A DNA stretch of 64,000 bases from positions 1 through 64,000 of the forward strand of contig JBGAKC010000005.1 in the NCBI GenBank assembly GCA_044224605.1. The letters run 5' to 3'. The notes under the pieces are model-generated. The model did not search any database, was not told the origin of the DNA, and worked only from the letters and a program-made list of their open reading frames with translations. Source of the stretch: UBA7672 sp044224605 (GTDB taxonomy: Bacteria > Pseudomonadota > Alphaproteobacteria > Caulobacterales > Hyphomonadaceae). This document shows, piece after piece, positions 17,530 through 27,550 of the stretch (position 1 is its first letter; each line of letters opens with the position of its first letter). A program made the translations under genes and the position numbers.

Positions 17530-18704
17530 TCCGCCGCCTCGCCTTTCTCGCGCCGCTCGCCCTCGCCTCATGCGAGATGGCGCCGCTGCCTATCCCGTTC
17601 GTTGGTCCATCAACGCCCACAGGCATCTGCTCGGGCGCCGGCGTCGTCGTCGACATCGACTTCGCCACTGCCGGCCGACATGACTGCGTGATCGCGCCGG
17701 ACGGCTCGGTCATTGTCTCCGTCGATCACGAACCTGCCGTCGTCGAAGGCATGAATCCCAGCCCGTGGTTCGCCTTCCGCGTCACATCCGAGGCAGCGCG
17801 CCAGACATCGGTGACGCTCGACTACACCGACTACAATCACCGCTACGCTCCCTGGACCAGCGCCGATGGCCGCAACTGGGCGCAGCTCCCTGCCGATCGC
17901 GTCACGCTAAATGAAAAGAAGACTCGCGCAACGCTGAAGCTCGACCTGCCAAAAGGCGTCACCTGGGTCGCCGGGCAGCCGCTCTCGTCGGCGGAAGACA
18001 ACATCAACTGGACGCGCAACGCTCTCGCCGGCCGCGGCTTCGACGAGATGCGCTATGGCAAGTCGCTTCAGGGCCGCGACCTTGTCGGCTTTGTCGGTGG
18101 CGGCGGCATCGATGCGATCGTCATCCTCACGCGCCAACACCCGCCCGAGATCAGCGGCCAGGAAGCCTATCGCGGCTTCCTTGACCGCCTTTTGAAACGC
18201 AATGACGGTCCGGCCATAGCCTTCCGCGCCCGCCATCGCATCATCATCGCGCCCATGCCGAACCCTGACGGCGTTGATCACGGATACTGGCGTCTCAATG
18301 CCGGCGGCGTTGACCTCAACCGCGACTGGGTCACGCTGAGCCAGCCCGAAACGCGCGCGCTCTCGACCTGGATCAAGGCGCAGGCCGGCGCCCGTCACGT
18401 GGTCTCGATGATGGACTTCCACTCCACCGACAAAACAGTGATCTACGCCCCGCCGCTCACCTCGCCCTCGCCCACCATCGACTTCCTGAATGCGCTCAAG
18501 ACGAAGTTCGACACAACGCTCGCCCAACCGCCCGAGTGGAATTACGCCCATCGCGCCGATTCCGGAAACTCCAAGAGTTGGGCGCTCGAAACGTTGAAGG
18601 CGCCCGGCATCACTGTCGAACTCTGGGACCAGATCCCGACTGCGGACGCCCGCGTGCTCGGCTCTGCAGCGGCCGATGCATTGATTGAGTATTTCACCCG
18701 CTAA
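17526..18704 (+). CDS. M14-family zinc carboxypeptidase lipoprotein
   Basis: A 392-residue protein with a short signal and a lipobox LASC (Cys16). The C-terminal half is an M14 peptidase: the HxxE zinc pair is His205/Glu208 (RQHPPEISG), the third ligand is His299 (DFHS), NPDGV and DLNRDW form the substrate-binding region, and Glu365 in TVELWDQ is the likely catalytic base. The N-terminal ~150 residues form a beta-rich domain like those preceding M14 domains in exported relatives. It is translationally coupled to the preceding two-cysteine gene and convergent with the TonB receptor. Confidence 0.9.
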   Translation: MIRRLAFLAPLALASCEMAPLPIPFVGPSTPTGICSGAGVVVDIDFATAGRHDCVIAPDGSVIVSVDHEPAVVEGMNPSPWFAFRVTSEAARQTSVTLDYTDYNHRYAPWTSADGRNWAQLPADRVTLNEKKTRATLKLDLPKGVTWVAGQPLSSAEDNINWTRNALAGRGFDEMRYGKSLQGRDLVGFVGGGGIDAIVILTRQHPPEISGQEAYRGFLDRLLKRNDGPAIAFRARHRIIIAPMPNPDGVDHGYWRLNAGGVDLNRDWVTLSQPETRALSTWIKAQAGARHVVSMMDFHSTDKTVIYAPPLTSPSPTIDFLNALKTKFDTTLAQPPEWNYAHRADSGNSKSWALETLKAPGITVELWDQIPTADARVLGSAAADALIEYFTR

Positions 18705-18707
18705 CGC

Positions 18708-21700
18708 CTAGAACGTCTTCCGCACGTTCACGTACACAAAGCGGCCCTGCGGGTTATGCAGGTCGCCGAGATAGCCGAAATTCGTATCAGCGAGCGGCGG
18801 AACCTCGTCGAAGACGTTCCGTACGCCCACACGGAAACGCGTCGGCTTGTCGCTGTCGTAGTCGAACTCGTACTGCAGATAGAGGTTGTGCGTCTGGAAG
18901 CTGTCGATGATCCACGGCTCGCTGGTCGCCGTGAGAACGATCTGCTTGTCCTCGACATCGCCCACATACGAGGTGAACCAGCCCGCGCCCCACGCATCCT
19001 TGCGCCATGTCAGCGAGGAGGTGTAGCGCCATTCCGGCCGCCCGAAATCGCGCACCAGGTCGCCCTGCCCGTTCACGCGCAGCACGGACGGTATCGCTCC
19101 CGCGGCTGCGGCTGCGTTGATCATCGCCCCGTTCGGGGAGACGCCCTGGAAGAACTTGTCCAGCAGCGCCGCATTCAGCTTGAACGAGAGGTCGCCGATT
19201 GGCGTGTCGTCGAGATTGTAATACAGGCCGAAATCCCAGCCCTGCACCGTCCGCTCATCGAGGTTCAGGTAGTTGTCGTCGACGTAGAGAATGTCACCGA
19301 CGGGCGCGAGGCCCGTGCCGGCGAAATCGGCCACGTCCTGCGCATCAGGGGTCGCACGAATGACGGCCGGGTTCGATCCGCCATTGAGGCGCATGACGTA
19401 GTCGAGCAGGATATGATTGTCGTCCCCGAAGATGCCGACGACCTTGCTCTGTTCGATGCGCCACCAGTCGGCGGTGAAACTGATCTCGCCGAACTCCGGC
19501 GGCAGGAACGTCCCTTCGAACACGAAGCCGTAAGTGAGGTTGGTCGACTCTTCCGGCTCGAGGTCGGCGCTGCCGCGCCGGTTCGAGATCACCGATTGGG
19601 ACGATCCCACCACCGTCGGGCAGTTCGTCGTGAACGCCGGAACCGGCGTGCTGTTGTTCCTGGCCTGACGCACGGCCGCCTCGCAACGCACGAAGTCAGT
19701 GCGGATGTTGGAGCGCTGCAGACCCGCTTCATACTGCTGCTGCAGGTTGGGCGCCCGGAAGCCTTCCGACCAGGCCGAGCGCACCAGCATCCAGTCGAAC
19801 GGCCGCCATGACAGTGCGACCTTCGGCTTGGTCACCGACCCGAACGTGTCGAAATTCTCGTAGCGCGCGGCCAGCTGCATGTCGACCGACTGCACGAACG
19901 GAATGTTCATGTCGGGCGAAACCAGCGGAACCTGGAATTCGGCATAGCCCGACTGCACCGTGCGGCTGCCGCGCGTGTCGAGCGAAGCCGAGTTGCCCTG
20001 CAGGTCGTTGGTGACCGGCGCGGTCGAAATGATGTCGTCGAACATGATCGAGCCGTCCTGGCGTGGATCGCGGTCGTCGATGAACGTCTCGCGGCGCAGC
20101 TCAACGCCGATCGCGGCGCCGACATCGCCGGCCCACAGCGTCAGGAAGTCCGGACGCGAAATCTTGAAGTCCCACGAGGCCAGCGATGTGCGGTTGCGGC
20201 GCACCGCCCACACGGTGAACGAGTTGATGGCCGCACGCTGGCTCGGCGTGCAGTCGCCGCCGTTGAAATCATTGGCGCAACCGCCGCTGAAAGGATTGTA
20301 CGCATCCGGCGTTGAACGCGCGAGCGCCTGCTGGAACAGCGTGTTGGAGACGCGGTTTTCCTTGTCTTCCGTCGCCGCCATTGTGTAGAGCAGGCCGCTT
20401 TCCCAGTCCCAGCCCGCGAAATCACCACGCAGACCGACCAGCGCGCGCGAGGAGAAGTTCTCCACCTCCGTGCGGCGCGGACCCGCATCGATCGGGCGAT
20501 AGGCCGACGTTCCCGTCAGCGAGCCAAGCACGAGATCGAACCCGCCCGCCGGCGCGTTGGTCACCGCGAGACGGTTGGGCGATCCGATGGGACCGAACGG
20601 ATTGTAGTAATTGCTCGCCGGGATGACGATCGGCACCGCGCCCAGCATCGGCGCCGCCTCCCGGAAGCCGAGCGAATCTGCGAGATAGACCCCGCCCTCG
20701 GCAAAGAGTTCCAGTCCGTTGTCGAAATCATGGTTCAGGAACGCGAAGACATTGTAGCGGTCAACGCCATTGGTCACCGTCGTCACGTCATTCACATTGT
20801 AGCGGATGTTCTGCGGTCGCGTGCTCGACGTGCTGAAGCACGTGTCGGCAGTGTAAGCGACCGCGCATCCCGGCAGCGAACTGGGCTGGACGTGGAACTG
20901 ACCGTTGGCGTTGCTGATCGGCGTGCCGTTGACTGTGACGTTACCCGCCGAGAATCGGTCGAATATCCCCCAGGCTGAGGTCAGCGACGTGTTGTTGAAG
21001 TTCGCCGCGGCAGTCGCATCCGCCTGCCAGTTGGCCGGAAGACGTGAACGCAGGTCGGCGTTCACCGTGAAATCCCGGTCTGCCGCAAAGATCGGATCGC
21101 GCGTGAAGTAGGAGCCCAGCAGCGACAGGTGCGTCCTGTCGTCGTCGGATGCAATCCCCCACTCGAACGAAGCCGTGAGTTCATCCGCCGACGCACCGGA
21201 CTCGCCGCCATAGGTGAGTTCGGCCGTGAAACCTTCGAGGTCGCCCTTGAGAACAGTGTTGACGACGCCGGCGACCGCGTCCGCGCCGTAAATGGCGGAA
21301 GCGCCATCCAGCAGGACCTCGATCCGCTTCACCCCGCTCGTGGGAATGGAGTTGGTGTTGACCGTCACGACCGGCACAAGGTTTTCCGACTGCGTGCCCG
21401 GGTGGTTCACGAGACGCCGCCCGTTCAGCAGCACCAGGGTGTTGCCTGTGCCCAGCGCGCGCAGGTTGATCGAAGCCGTATCGCCCCTGGCGTCGTTCAG
21501 GCTGCCGATGGTCCGGGACGTGTTGAAGCCGACATCCCCCAGCTGCGGGATCGACCGGAACAGATCATCGCCCGACGTCGCCGCGACCGCCTCGATGTCC
21601 GCTGGTCCCAGCACGGTGACCGGCAACGCCTCGGTCGGCTTGGCCCCGACGATCTGGGAACCGACGACCACGACCACATCACGGCCTTCCTCCAGGGCCT

Positions 21701-21806
21701 CCCCCTCTGGGGGTTGCTCCTGCGCAAATGCTGCGCCTGCCAGCGCCAATGTGGTGGACGCAAGCAACAACGCCCGGATGCTGGCTCCGGGACCCGAAAG
21801 CGGCAT
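18708..21806 (-). CDS. TonB-dependent outer-membrane receptor
   Basis: A receptor of about 1032 residues. The ATG at 21806 has a GAGGGGAG ribosome-binding site and starts a typical signal peptide; upstream alternatives would spoil the signal. The plug domain shows NTLVLLNGRRL and LLDGASAIYGADAVAGVVN, followed by a large beta-barrel that ends in an aromatic C-terminal residue (NVRKTF). Many barrel motifs (for example PKVALSWRPFDW and WSEGFRAPNL) match the large receptors common in Caulobacterales and sphingomonads. The ligand is unknown; the convergent peptidase gene suggests, weakly, peptide import. Confidence 0.93.
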   Translation of the reverse strand: MPLSGPGASIRALLLASTTLALAGAAFAQEQPPEGEALEEGRDVVVVVGSQIVGAKPTEALPVTVLGPADIEAVAATSGDDLFRSIPQLGDVGFNTSRTIGSLNDARGDTASINLRALGTGNTLVLLNGRRLVNHPGTQSENLVPVVTVNTNSIPTSGVKRIEVLLDGASAIYGADAVAGVVNTVLKGDLEGFTAELTYGGESGASADELTASFEWGIASDDDRTHLSLLGSYFTRDPIFAADRDFTVNADLRSRLPANWQADATAAANFNNTSLTSAWGIFDRFSAGNVTVNGTPISNANGQFHVQPSSLPGCAVAYTADTCFSTSSTRPQNIRYNVNDVTTVTNGVDRYNVFAFLNHDFDNGLELFAEGGVYLADSLGFREAAPMLGAVPIVIPASNYYNPFGPIGSPNRLAVTNAPAGGFDLVLGSLTGTSAYRPIDAGPRRTEVENFSSRALVGLRGDFAGWDWESGLLYTMAATEDKENRVSNTLFQQALARSTPDAYNPFSGGCANDFNGGDCTPSQRAAINSFTVWAVRRNRTSLASWDFKISRPDFLTLWAGDVGAAIGVELRRETFIDDRDPRQDGSIMFDDIISTAPVTNDLQGNSASLDTRGSRTVQSGYAEFQVPLVSPDMNIPFVQSVDMQLAARYENFDTFGSVTKPKVALSWRPFDWMLVRSAWSEGFRAPNLQQQYEAGLQRSNIRTDFVRCEAAVRQARNNSTPVPAFTTNCPTVVGSSQSVISNRRGSADLEPEESTNLTYGFVFEGTFLPPEFGEISFTADWWRIEQSKVVGIFGDDNHILLDYVMRLNGGSNPAVIRATPDAQDVADFAGTGLAPVGDILYVDDNYLNLDERTVQGWDFGLYYNLDDTPIGDLSFKLNAALLDKFFQGVSPNGAMINAAAAAGAIPSVLRVNGQGDLVRDFGRPEWRYTSSLTWRKDAWGAGWFTSYVGDVEDKQIVLTATSEPWIIDSFQTHNLYLQYEFDYDSDKPTRFRVGVRNVFDEVPPLADTNFGYLGDLHNPQGRFVYVNVRKTF

Positions 21807-22267
21807 GACGCTCCCCTCGTCTGACGTGCGCCCTCCGGCCCTCCACCCTTGGGTGCACATAGCGGACATCCTCCTCCGGGCGATATCCTGTCAACCAAAT
21901 TCCCCTGCCCGCCTGATAGGCGCTCGCCCCTGCGTCCGGCTCGCTACATCGTGAGGCGGCGATAACCACGTTCTGCTCCGCTTCACGGCTAATTGAACCT
22001 TTGTTTTCCGGGCGTTGGCCCCGTGTCGTTGACCGAATTTCAAGCCCCCGTGCTTATGTTCACGCGCAAAAGGTTCAGGCGTTTCCTGTTCAATCGCTCG
22101 TGGCAGCCCGTTTCCTCGCGGGTTCGTCATTTTCTGAGGCCATGCCGCGTCGGCTGGCCGCAGACGGTTTTCCGGACAAGGCGCGTATCAGGACCAGGCT
22201 TCCTGCAGGGGCCAATGTATGGCCGTTAGGGCAGCTGGCGTGTAGTCTGGTGGTGGAGTTGCAGTTC
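21807..22267. other. Intergenic region between divergent TonB receptor and RND pump genes
   Basis: About 460 bases that must hold both divergent promoters. A reading frame is open through the right-hand 267 bases in frame with the adaptor gene, but its translation has no signal peptide or adaptor character, so I treat it as non-coding. I see no clear sigma-70 pair, operator or RNA gene here. Confidence 0.5.
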
Positions 22268-23488
22268 ATGGAGCTGACCAAGCGCAAGGTCGTCGCGGGA
22301 GCGGTCGCCGTCGCCGTTCTGGCTGTCGGCGGGATTGCTTTCATCGCGATGAACCAGCCCGGCGCGGACAAGTCTGAAGCTGCGATTGCGGGCGGCCCGG
22401 GCGGTGGCGGACGCGGCCCTGGTGGTCCGGGCGGGCCTGGCGGCGCCGGCGGGCGCGGCGCTCCTCCAACCCAGGTCAGCGCTGTCGAAGCCCTTCCCAA
22501 ATCCTTTACGGCCCGCATCGAGGCTCTCGGCACGCTGGAGCCGCGCGAGCGCGTGGTCCTGACCGCCAACGCAGCCGACCGCGTCACCGGCGTCTTCTTC
22601 GAGGACGGCCAGCGCGTCGCCAAGGGCAAGGTCCTCATGACGCTCGTCAACGACGAGGAAGCCGCCCAGCTCGAAAGCGCCAAAGCGACCGAAGCCAACG
22701 CCAAGCTGGTCTTTGAGCGCAACCAGCGCCTCGCCGCCAATGACGCCATTGCCCAGCTCGAGCTTGAGCGCACCAAGTCGGCCTACGACGCCGCGAGCGC
22801 CAACGTCTCCGCCATCCAGGCCCGTCTGCGCGACCGCGTGCTGATCGCTCCGTTCCCCGGCGTGCTCGGGTTCCGCCAGGTCTCCGTCGGCGCCTATGTC
22901 TCGCCGGGCCAGGCCGTCGCCAACCTGATCGACGACAGCCAGATGCGCCTTGAATTCGGCGTCCCCTCGATCTTCGTCAGCGACCTCAAGCCCGGCCTTG
23001 AGATCAGTGCGACGACCAAGGACATTCCGGGCCGTACGTTCACTGGCACGCTGACCTCGATCGACAACGCCATCGACCCGACATCGCTGGCGGTGAAGGT
23101 CCGCGCCACGCTGCCGAACAAGGATGGCGCCCTGCGCGCCGGGACGTCCATGACGGTCAGCCTGATGTCGAAGCCGCGCATGTCCCTCTCGATTCCGGAA
23201 ATCTCGGTCATCGCCGAAGGCTCGAAGACATTCGTCTACGTCGTCGACCGCACGCGCCAGCCTGCCGTCGCCGCCAAGACCGAGGTCACGGTCGGCACGC
23301 GCGAACGCGGCACGGTTGAAGTCATCAATGGTCTCAACTCTGGCGATCTCGTCGTCACGGATGGCGTGCTGAAGGTCCGCCCGGGCGGACCGGTACGCGT
23401 CAAGGGCGAGACGCCCGCTGGCGAAGGTGGGGCGCCGAAGATCGCTTCAGGCGAAGGACCGTCGGACAAAGCCGGCCTCAGACAATAA
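22268..23488 (+). CDS. RND efflux periplasmic adaptor (membrane-fusion protein)
   Basis: A 406-residue adaptor. The start at 22268 gives a membrane-anchor/signal segment (residues 6-27) followed by a glycine-rich linker (about 40-65, repeats of GGPGG), then the lipoyl/hairpin/barrel layout: LGTLEPRERVVLTAN, a short coiled-coil hairpin (about 135-190), RDRVLIAPFPGVLGFRQVSVGAYVSPGQ and the C-terminal membrane-proximal domain. It would link the inner-membrane RND permease encoded next to an outer-membrane channel; no channel gene is present here, so one must be shared. Confidence 0.93.
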   Translation: MELTKRKVVAGAVAVAVLAVGGIAFIAMNQPGADKSEAAIAGGPGGGGRGPGGPGGPGGAGGRGAPPTQVSAVEALPKSFTARIEALGTLEPRERVVLTANAADRVTGVFFEDGQRVAKGKVLMTLVNDEEAAQLESAKATEANAKLVFERNQRLAANDAIAQLELERTKSAYDAASANVSAIQARLRDRVLIAPFPGVLGFRQVSVGAYVSPGQAVANLIDDSQMRLEFGVPSIFVSDLKPGLEISATTKDIPGRTFTGTLTSIDNAIDPTSLAVKVRATLPNKDGALRAGTSMTVSLMSKPRMSLSIPEISVIAEGSKTFVYVVDRTRQPAVAAKTEVTVGTRERGTVEVINGLNSGDLVVTDGVLKVRPGGPVRVKGETPAGEGGAPKIASGEGPSDKAGLRQ

Positions 23489-23506
23489 CGCAGGAGCAGT
23501 AGCGCC

Positions 23507-26500
23507 ATGCTTCTGTCGGACACCTCAATCAAGCGGCCGGTCTTCGCATCGGTCATCGGCCTGCTGCTGATCGCGGTGGGCTTCGTCTCGTTCACCCGCC
23601 TGGCGCTGCGTGAATATCCCGACATCGACCCGCCGATCGTCTCGATCCGCACGACCTATCAGGGCGCCTCCGCGAACGTCGTCGAGACCCGCATCACCGA
23701 GGTGATCGAGGATCGTATCTCCGGCATCGAGGGCATCCGCTTCATCAATTCCTCGAGCCAGGACGGCCAATCCGTCATCTCGATCGAGTTCGACATCTCA
23801 CGCAACATGGACTCGGCCGCCAACGACGTGCGCGACCGTGTCGGCGGCATCCTCCGCCAGCTTCCGCAGGAGGCAGATCCGCCGGACGTCCAGAAGGCCG
23901 ACGCCTCGGAGGAGACTGTCCTCTGGCTGCGCGTCGCCTCGGACAAGCGTTCACCGCTTGAGCTCACCGACTATGCCGAACGCTATCTCGTTGACCGCTT
24001 CTCCTCGATTGACGGCGTCGCCCGCGTCCAGATAGGCGGCCAGCGCACACCGGCCATGCGCGTCTGGCTCGATCGCCGCGCCATCGCCGCTCGTGGTCTC
24101 ACGGTCGGCGACATCGAACGCGCCGTCCGCACCGAGAACGTCGAGACGCCTGCCGGCAGCCTGACATCGCAGGACCTCATCTTCACCGCCCGCATCGACC
24201 GTCCGTTCCGGACGCCGCAGGAATTCGCACAGCTTGTCGTCGCCAAGGGCGCTGACGGCGTCGTGGTCCGCCTGGGCGACATCGCCCGCGTCGAATTCGG
24301 CGCCGAGGAAGACCGATCGATCTTCCGCGCCAATGGCCTCGATACCATCGGCATCGGCATCATCAAGCAATCGACCGCAAACGTCGTGGAGGTTGCCAAG
24401 GAAGCCCGCGCCCGCGCCGCCGAGGTAAAGGCCTCCCTGCCCGAGGACATGTCGATCGTCGTCAACTTCGACGGCTCGATCTTCGTGAATGCGGCGATCA
24501 ACGAGGTCTTCCTGACGCTCGGCATCGCCGTGCTGCTTGTTGTCGGCGTGATCTTCGTCTTCCTTGGTTCGTTCAAGGCCACCCTGATACCTGCCGTCAC
24601 CGTCCCGATCTCGTTGATCGCCTCCTTCACCGTGCTCTATGCGCTCGGCCTGTCGATCAACATGTTGACGCTGCTGGCCCTCGTCATGGCCATTGGGCTC
24701 GTGGTTGATGACGCCATCGTCGTGCTGGAGAACATCCACCGGCGGATCGAAGAGGAAGGCGAAACGCCTCTTGTCGCCGCGTACCGGGGCACGCGCCAGG
24801 TGGGCTTTGCCGTCGTCGCCACCACCATGGTGCTGGTCGCGGTGTTCGTGCCGATCACGTTCATGCAGGGCCAGATGGGCCGCCTGTTCACGGAATTCGC
24901 CATCGCCATCGCCGCAGCCATCGCCTTCTCGATGCTCGTCGCGCTGACGATCTCGCCGATGATGGCCTCGAAGCTGCTCGATCCGCACGTCGACCACAGT
25001 CAGAAGAAGAACAACGGATTCGCCTATCGGGTGGATCAGTTCTTCGCGGGAATGCGCAAGGGCTATGGCGCCGTTTTCGACGCCACGGTGCGCCGTCCGA
25101 TCGCCATCGCGATCGCCTTTATCGCCATCCTCGCCGGCAGCTTTGCGCTCTTCACGATCATTCCCGGCGAATATACGCCCCAGGAAGACCGCGGCTCGTT
25201 CCAGATCATGATCACCGGCCCCGAAGGCGCTTCCTTCGAATACATGGTCCCGTTCATCGAGCAGATCGAGCAACGCCTCATCCCGATGATGGAAGCCGGC
25301 GAGATCGAGGGCATCTCGGTCCGCGCGCCGGGCGGCTTCGGTCCGGGAAGCGGCGGCTTCAACTCCGGCTCGATCCAGGTCGTGCTGAAGCAATGGGGTC
25401 ATCGCCGCAACGGCTTCACCATCATCAACGAGATCAACCGCCGCCTGTCCGACATCACCGGCGTGCGCGCCTTCGCGGTCATGTCGTCCGCTTTCGGCCG
25501 CGGCAGCGGCAAGCCGATCCAGTTCGTCATCAAGGGCCCGTCCTACGAGACCCTCGTCCAGTGGCGCGACACCTTCCTCGATGCGCTGAACAAGGAAAAT
25601 CCCGGCATCAGCCAGATCGACTGGGACTACAAGGAAACCCAGCAGCAGGTCCGCGTGAACGTCGACTACAACCGCGCGTCCGATCTCGGCGTCACTGTCC
25701 AGGAAATCGGCTCCACCCTGCAGACGATGCTCGGCTCCAAGCGCGTCGGCACGTTCGTGCAGAACGGCGAGGAGCGCTACGTGATCTTTGAAGGCGAGCG
25801 CACCGAACAGGCGACGCCGCAGGACATGGAGAACATCTATGTCCGCTCGGCCCGCACGCGGGAGCTGATCCCGCTCTCCAACCTGGTGAAGATCGAGCCC
25901 ACGGCCGATAGCCGCCGCCTCAACCGTTATAACCGCGTCCGCTCGATCACCATTGACGGCACCCTGAACCCGGGCGTGTCACTCGGCGTCGCGCTGGACA
26001 AGATGGAAGCCATCGCCCGCCGCGTCCTGCCGCAGGAAGCCGCCTTCGACTACAAGGGCCAGTCGCTCGACTACAAACGGTCGGGCGAGTCGATCATGTT
26101 CGTGTTCGGCTTCGGCATCCTCGTCGTGTTCCTGGTGCTGGCGGCCCAGTTCGAAAGCTGGATCCACCCGTTCGTCATCATGCTTTGCGTCCCTGCCACT
26201 GTCGGCGGCGGCCTGCTCGGCATCTGGCTCACTGGAAACACGCTCAATATCTACACGCAGATCGGCCTGATCATGCTCGTCGGCCTTGCGGCCAAGAACG
26301 GCATTCTCATCGTCGAGTTCGCAAACCAGCTGCGAGACGGCGGCAAGGAATTCAACGCGGCCTTGCGCGAAGCGGCCCTCACCCGCTTCCGCCCGATCCT
26401 GATGACCTCGCTCACCGCCGTCGCGGGCGCCATCCCGCTGATCTTCAGCCACGGCGCCGGTTCAGAAACGCGTTCGGCCATCGGCGTCGTCATCCTGTTC

Positions 26501-26659
26501 GGCGTGCTCACCGCTCTGGCCGTGACCCTGATCCTCGTGCCCGCCGCCTACTCGCTGCTGGCCCGCCACACGGGCTCGCCCCGCGATGTCGAGCGCAAGC
26601 TGGCCAAGGAAGAGGCCGACACGCCGGACCACGATCCGCCGCTGCATCCGGCCGAATAG
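23507..26659 (+). CDS. RND efflux permease (HAE1-type)
   Basis: A 1050-residue inner-membrane proton-drug antiporter with twelve predicted helices and two large periplasmic loops. The first helix follows MLLSDTSIKRPVFA; the proton-relay pair is the Asp-Asp in the fourth-helix motif IGLVVDDAIVVLENI; the second half repeats the fold (GLAAKNGILIVEFANQLR). Length and motifs fit the hydrophobe/amphiphile exporter class. It begins 18 bases after the adaptor gene and is clearly in the same operon. The substrate range cannot be read from sequence. Confidence 0.95.
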   Translation: MLLSDTSIKRPVFASVIGLLLIAVGFVSFTRLALREYPDIDPPIVSIRTTYQGASANVVETRITEVIEDRISGIEGIRFINSSSQDGQSVISIEFDISRNMDSAANDVRDRVGGILRQLPQEADPPDVQKADASEETVLWLRVASDKRSPLELTDYAERYLVDRFSSIDGVARVQIGGQRTPAMRVWLDRRAIAARGLTVGDIERAVRTENVETPAGSLTSQDLIFTARIDRPFRTPQEFAQLVVAKGADGVVVRLGDIARVEFGAEEDRSIFRANGLDTIGIGIIKQSTANVVEVAKEARARAAEVKASLPEDMSIVVNFDGSIFVNAAINEVFLTLGIAVLLVVGVIFVFLGSFKATLIPAVTVPISLIASFTVLYALGLSINMLTLLALVMAIGLVVDDAIVVLENIHRRIEEEGETPLVAAYRGTRQVGFAVVATTMVLVAVFVPITFMQGQMGRLFTEFAIAIAAAIAFSMLVALTISPMMASKLLDPHVDHSQKKNNGFAYRVDQFFAGMRKGYGAVFDATVRRPIAIAIAFIAILAGSFALFTIIPGEYTPQEDRGSFQIMITGPEGASFEYMVPFIEQIEQRLIPMMEAGEIEGISVRAPGGFGPGSGGFNSGSIQVVLKQWGHRRNGFTIINEINRRLSDITGVRAFAVMSSAFGRGSGKPIQFVIKGPSYETLVQWRDTFLDALNKENPGISQIDWDYKETQQQVRVNVDYNRASDLGVTVQEIGSTLQTMLGSKRVGTFVQNGEERYVIFEGERTEQATPQDMENIYVRSARTRELIPLSNLVKIEPTADSRRLNRYNRVRSITIDGTLNPGVSLGVALDKMEAIARRVLPQEAAFDYKGQSLDYKRSGESIMFVFGFGILVVFLVLAAQFESWIHPFVIMLCVPATVGGGLLGIWLTGNTLNIYTQIGLIMLVGLAAKNGILIVEFANQLRDGGKEFNAALREAALTRFRPILMTSLTAVAGAIPLIFSHGAGSETRSAIGVVILFGVLTALAVTLILVPAAYSLLARHTGSPRDVERKLAKEEADTPDHDPPLHPAE

Positions 26660-26704
26660 ACTGAGCTGACTGCATCACCCCGGGGGACAAACGGGGAGCC
26701 ATCT

Positions 26705-27550
26705 ATGGAGCCGGGTAAACCGAGCCGCACAGCCATGGCCGCAGCCGGCCATCGCATGATCCACCAGCTGGTGGACCGCCCTATCGCACTCGCTGATCCC
26801 CTGGCGATCACCATCCTCGGTCTCCCGCCGCCCAATGCGCCGGATGAAGACGCCATCCGCAAGCACGCCGCCGCATCCGGATACATGCGCGCCCAGATCA
26901 TCGGCCGCTCGCTTTTCGCAGAAGAGACGCTCGCGAAAGCCGTCGCCCGCGGGATCGACCAGTATGTGCTCCTCGGCGCAGGCCTCGACACTTTCGCCTA
27001 CCGCAATCCCTACCCGAGCCTTCGCGTCTTCGAAGTCGACAATCCCGACTCCGGCCGCTGGAAGCGCGAACGTCTCTCCAGCAACCGTATCCCCGTCCCG
27101 CCAAACGTCAGCTACGCCGCGATCGACTTCGAACGCGAAACCCTCCGCGACGCCCTCGCGCGCAGCGGCTTCGATCTCACGAAACCCGCCGTCTTCGCCT
27201 GGCTTGGCGTCACCGTGTACCTCACACGCGAAGCCATTCTCGCCACGCTGAAAGCCGTCGCCTCGCTCGCGAAGGGTACGGAGATCGTGTTCGATTATGG
27301 CGAACCGCGCGACCAGCTCTCCCCGGACATTCAGGCCCGCGCGCAGGAACGCATGAACGCTCTCGCCGCCATCGGCGAGCCGTGGATCAGCTTCTTCCGT
27401 CCCGCCGACATGGCCGCCATGCTGCAGGAAGCCGGCTTCTCCGAAATCGAAGACCTCAGCGGCTACGCCATCAACGCCCGCTGGTTCTCAGGCCGCACCG
27501 ACGGCCTCCTGACGACGCCGCTCGCCCACTATGTCCGCGCGAAGGTCTAG
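26705..27550 (+). CDS. SAM-dependent methyltransferase, leucine-carboxymethyltransferase-like family
   Basis: A 281-residue protein. YVLLGAGLDTFAYR near residues 87-100 is the SAM-binding loop typical of the LCMT/PPM1-like bacterial family; VFEVDNPDSGRWKR, the acidic ribose-binding strand, and WLGVTVYLTREAI follow in family order. Members methylate carboxylates or hydroxyls of small molecules, but bacterial substrates are mostly unknown. Its stop overlaps by 4 bases the end of the convergent AraC-type gene. Confidence 0.88.
   Translation: MEPGKPSRTAMAAAGHRMIHQLVDRPIALADPLAITILGLPPPNAPDEDAIRKHAAASGYMRAQIIGRSLFAEETLAKAVARGIDQYVLLGAGLDTFAYRNPYPSLRVFEVDNPDSGRWKRERLSSNRIPVPPNVSYAAIDFERETLRDALARSGFDLTKPAVFAWLGVTVYLTREAILATLKAVASLAKGTEIVFDYGEPRDQLSPDIQARAQERMNALAAIGEPWISFFRPADMAAMLQEAGFSEIEDLSGYAINARWFSGRTDGLLTTPLAHYVRAKV

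Noticed and set aside
22021..22050. FNR/FixK-like site in the RND intergenic region
   Set aside because: The TTGA and TCAA halves here are seven bases apart instead of six, so they do not match the consensus.
22001..22267. N-terminal extension of the RND adaptor
   Set aside because: The frame is open, but the sequence has no homology-like character and would hide the signal/anchor that begins at 22268.
23951..25402. 483-codon minus-strand frame opposite the RND permease
   Set aside because: The permease is clearly coded on the + strand; the opposite frame is rich in Arg, Asp, Gly and His from GC-rich codons in reverse and shows no domain or ribosome-binding site.
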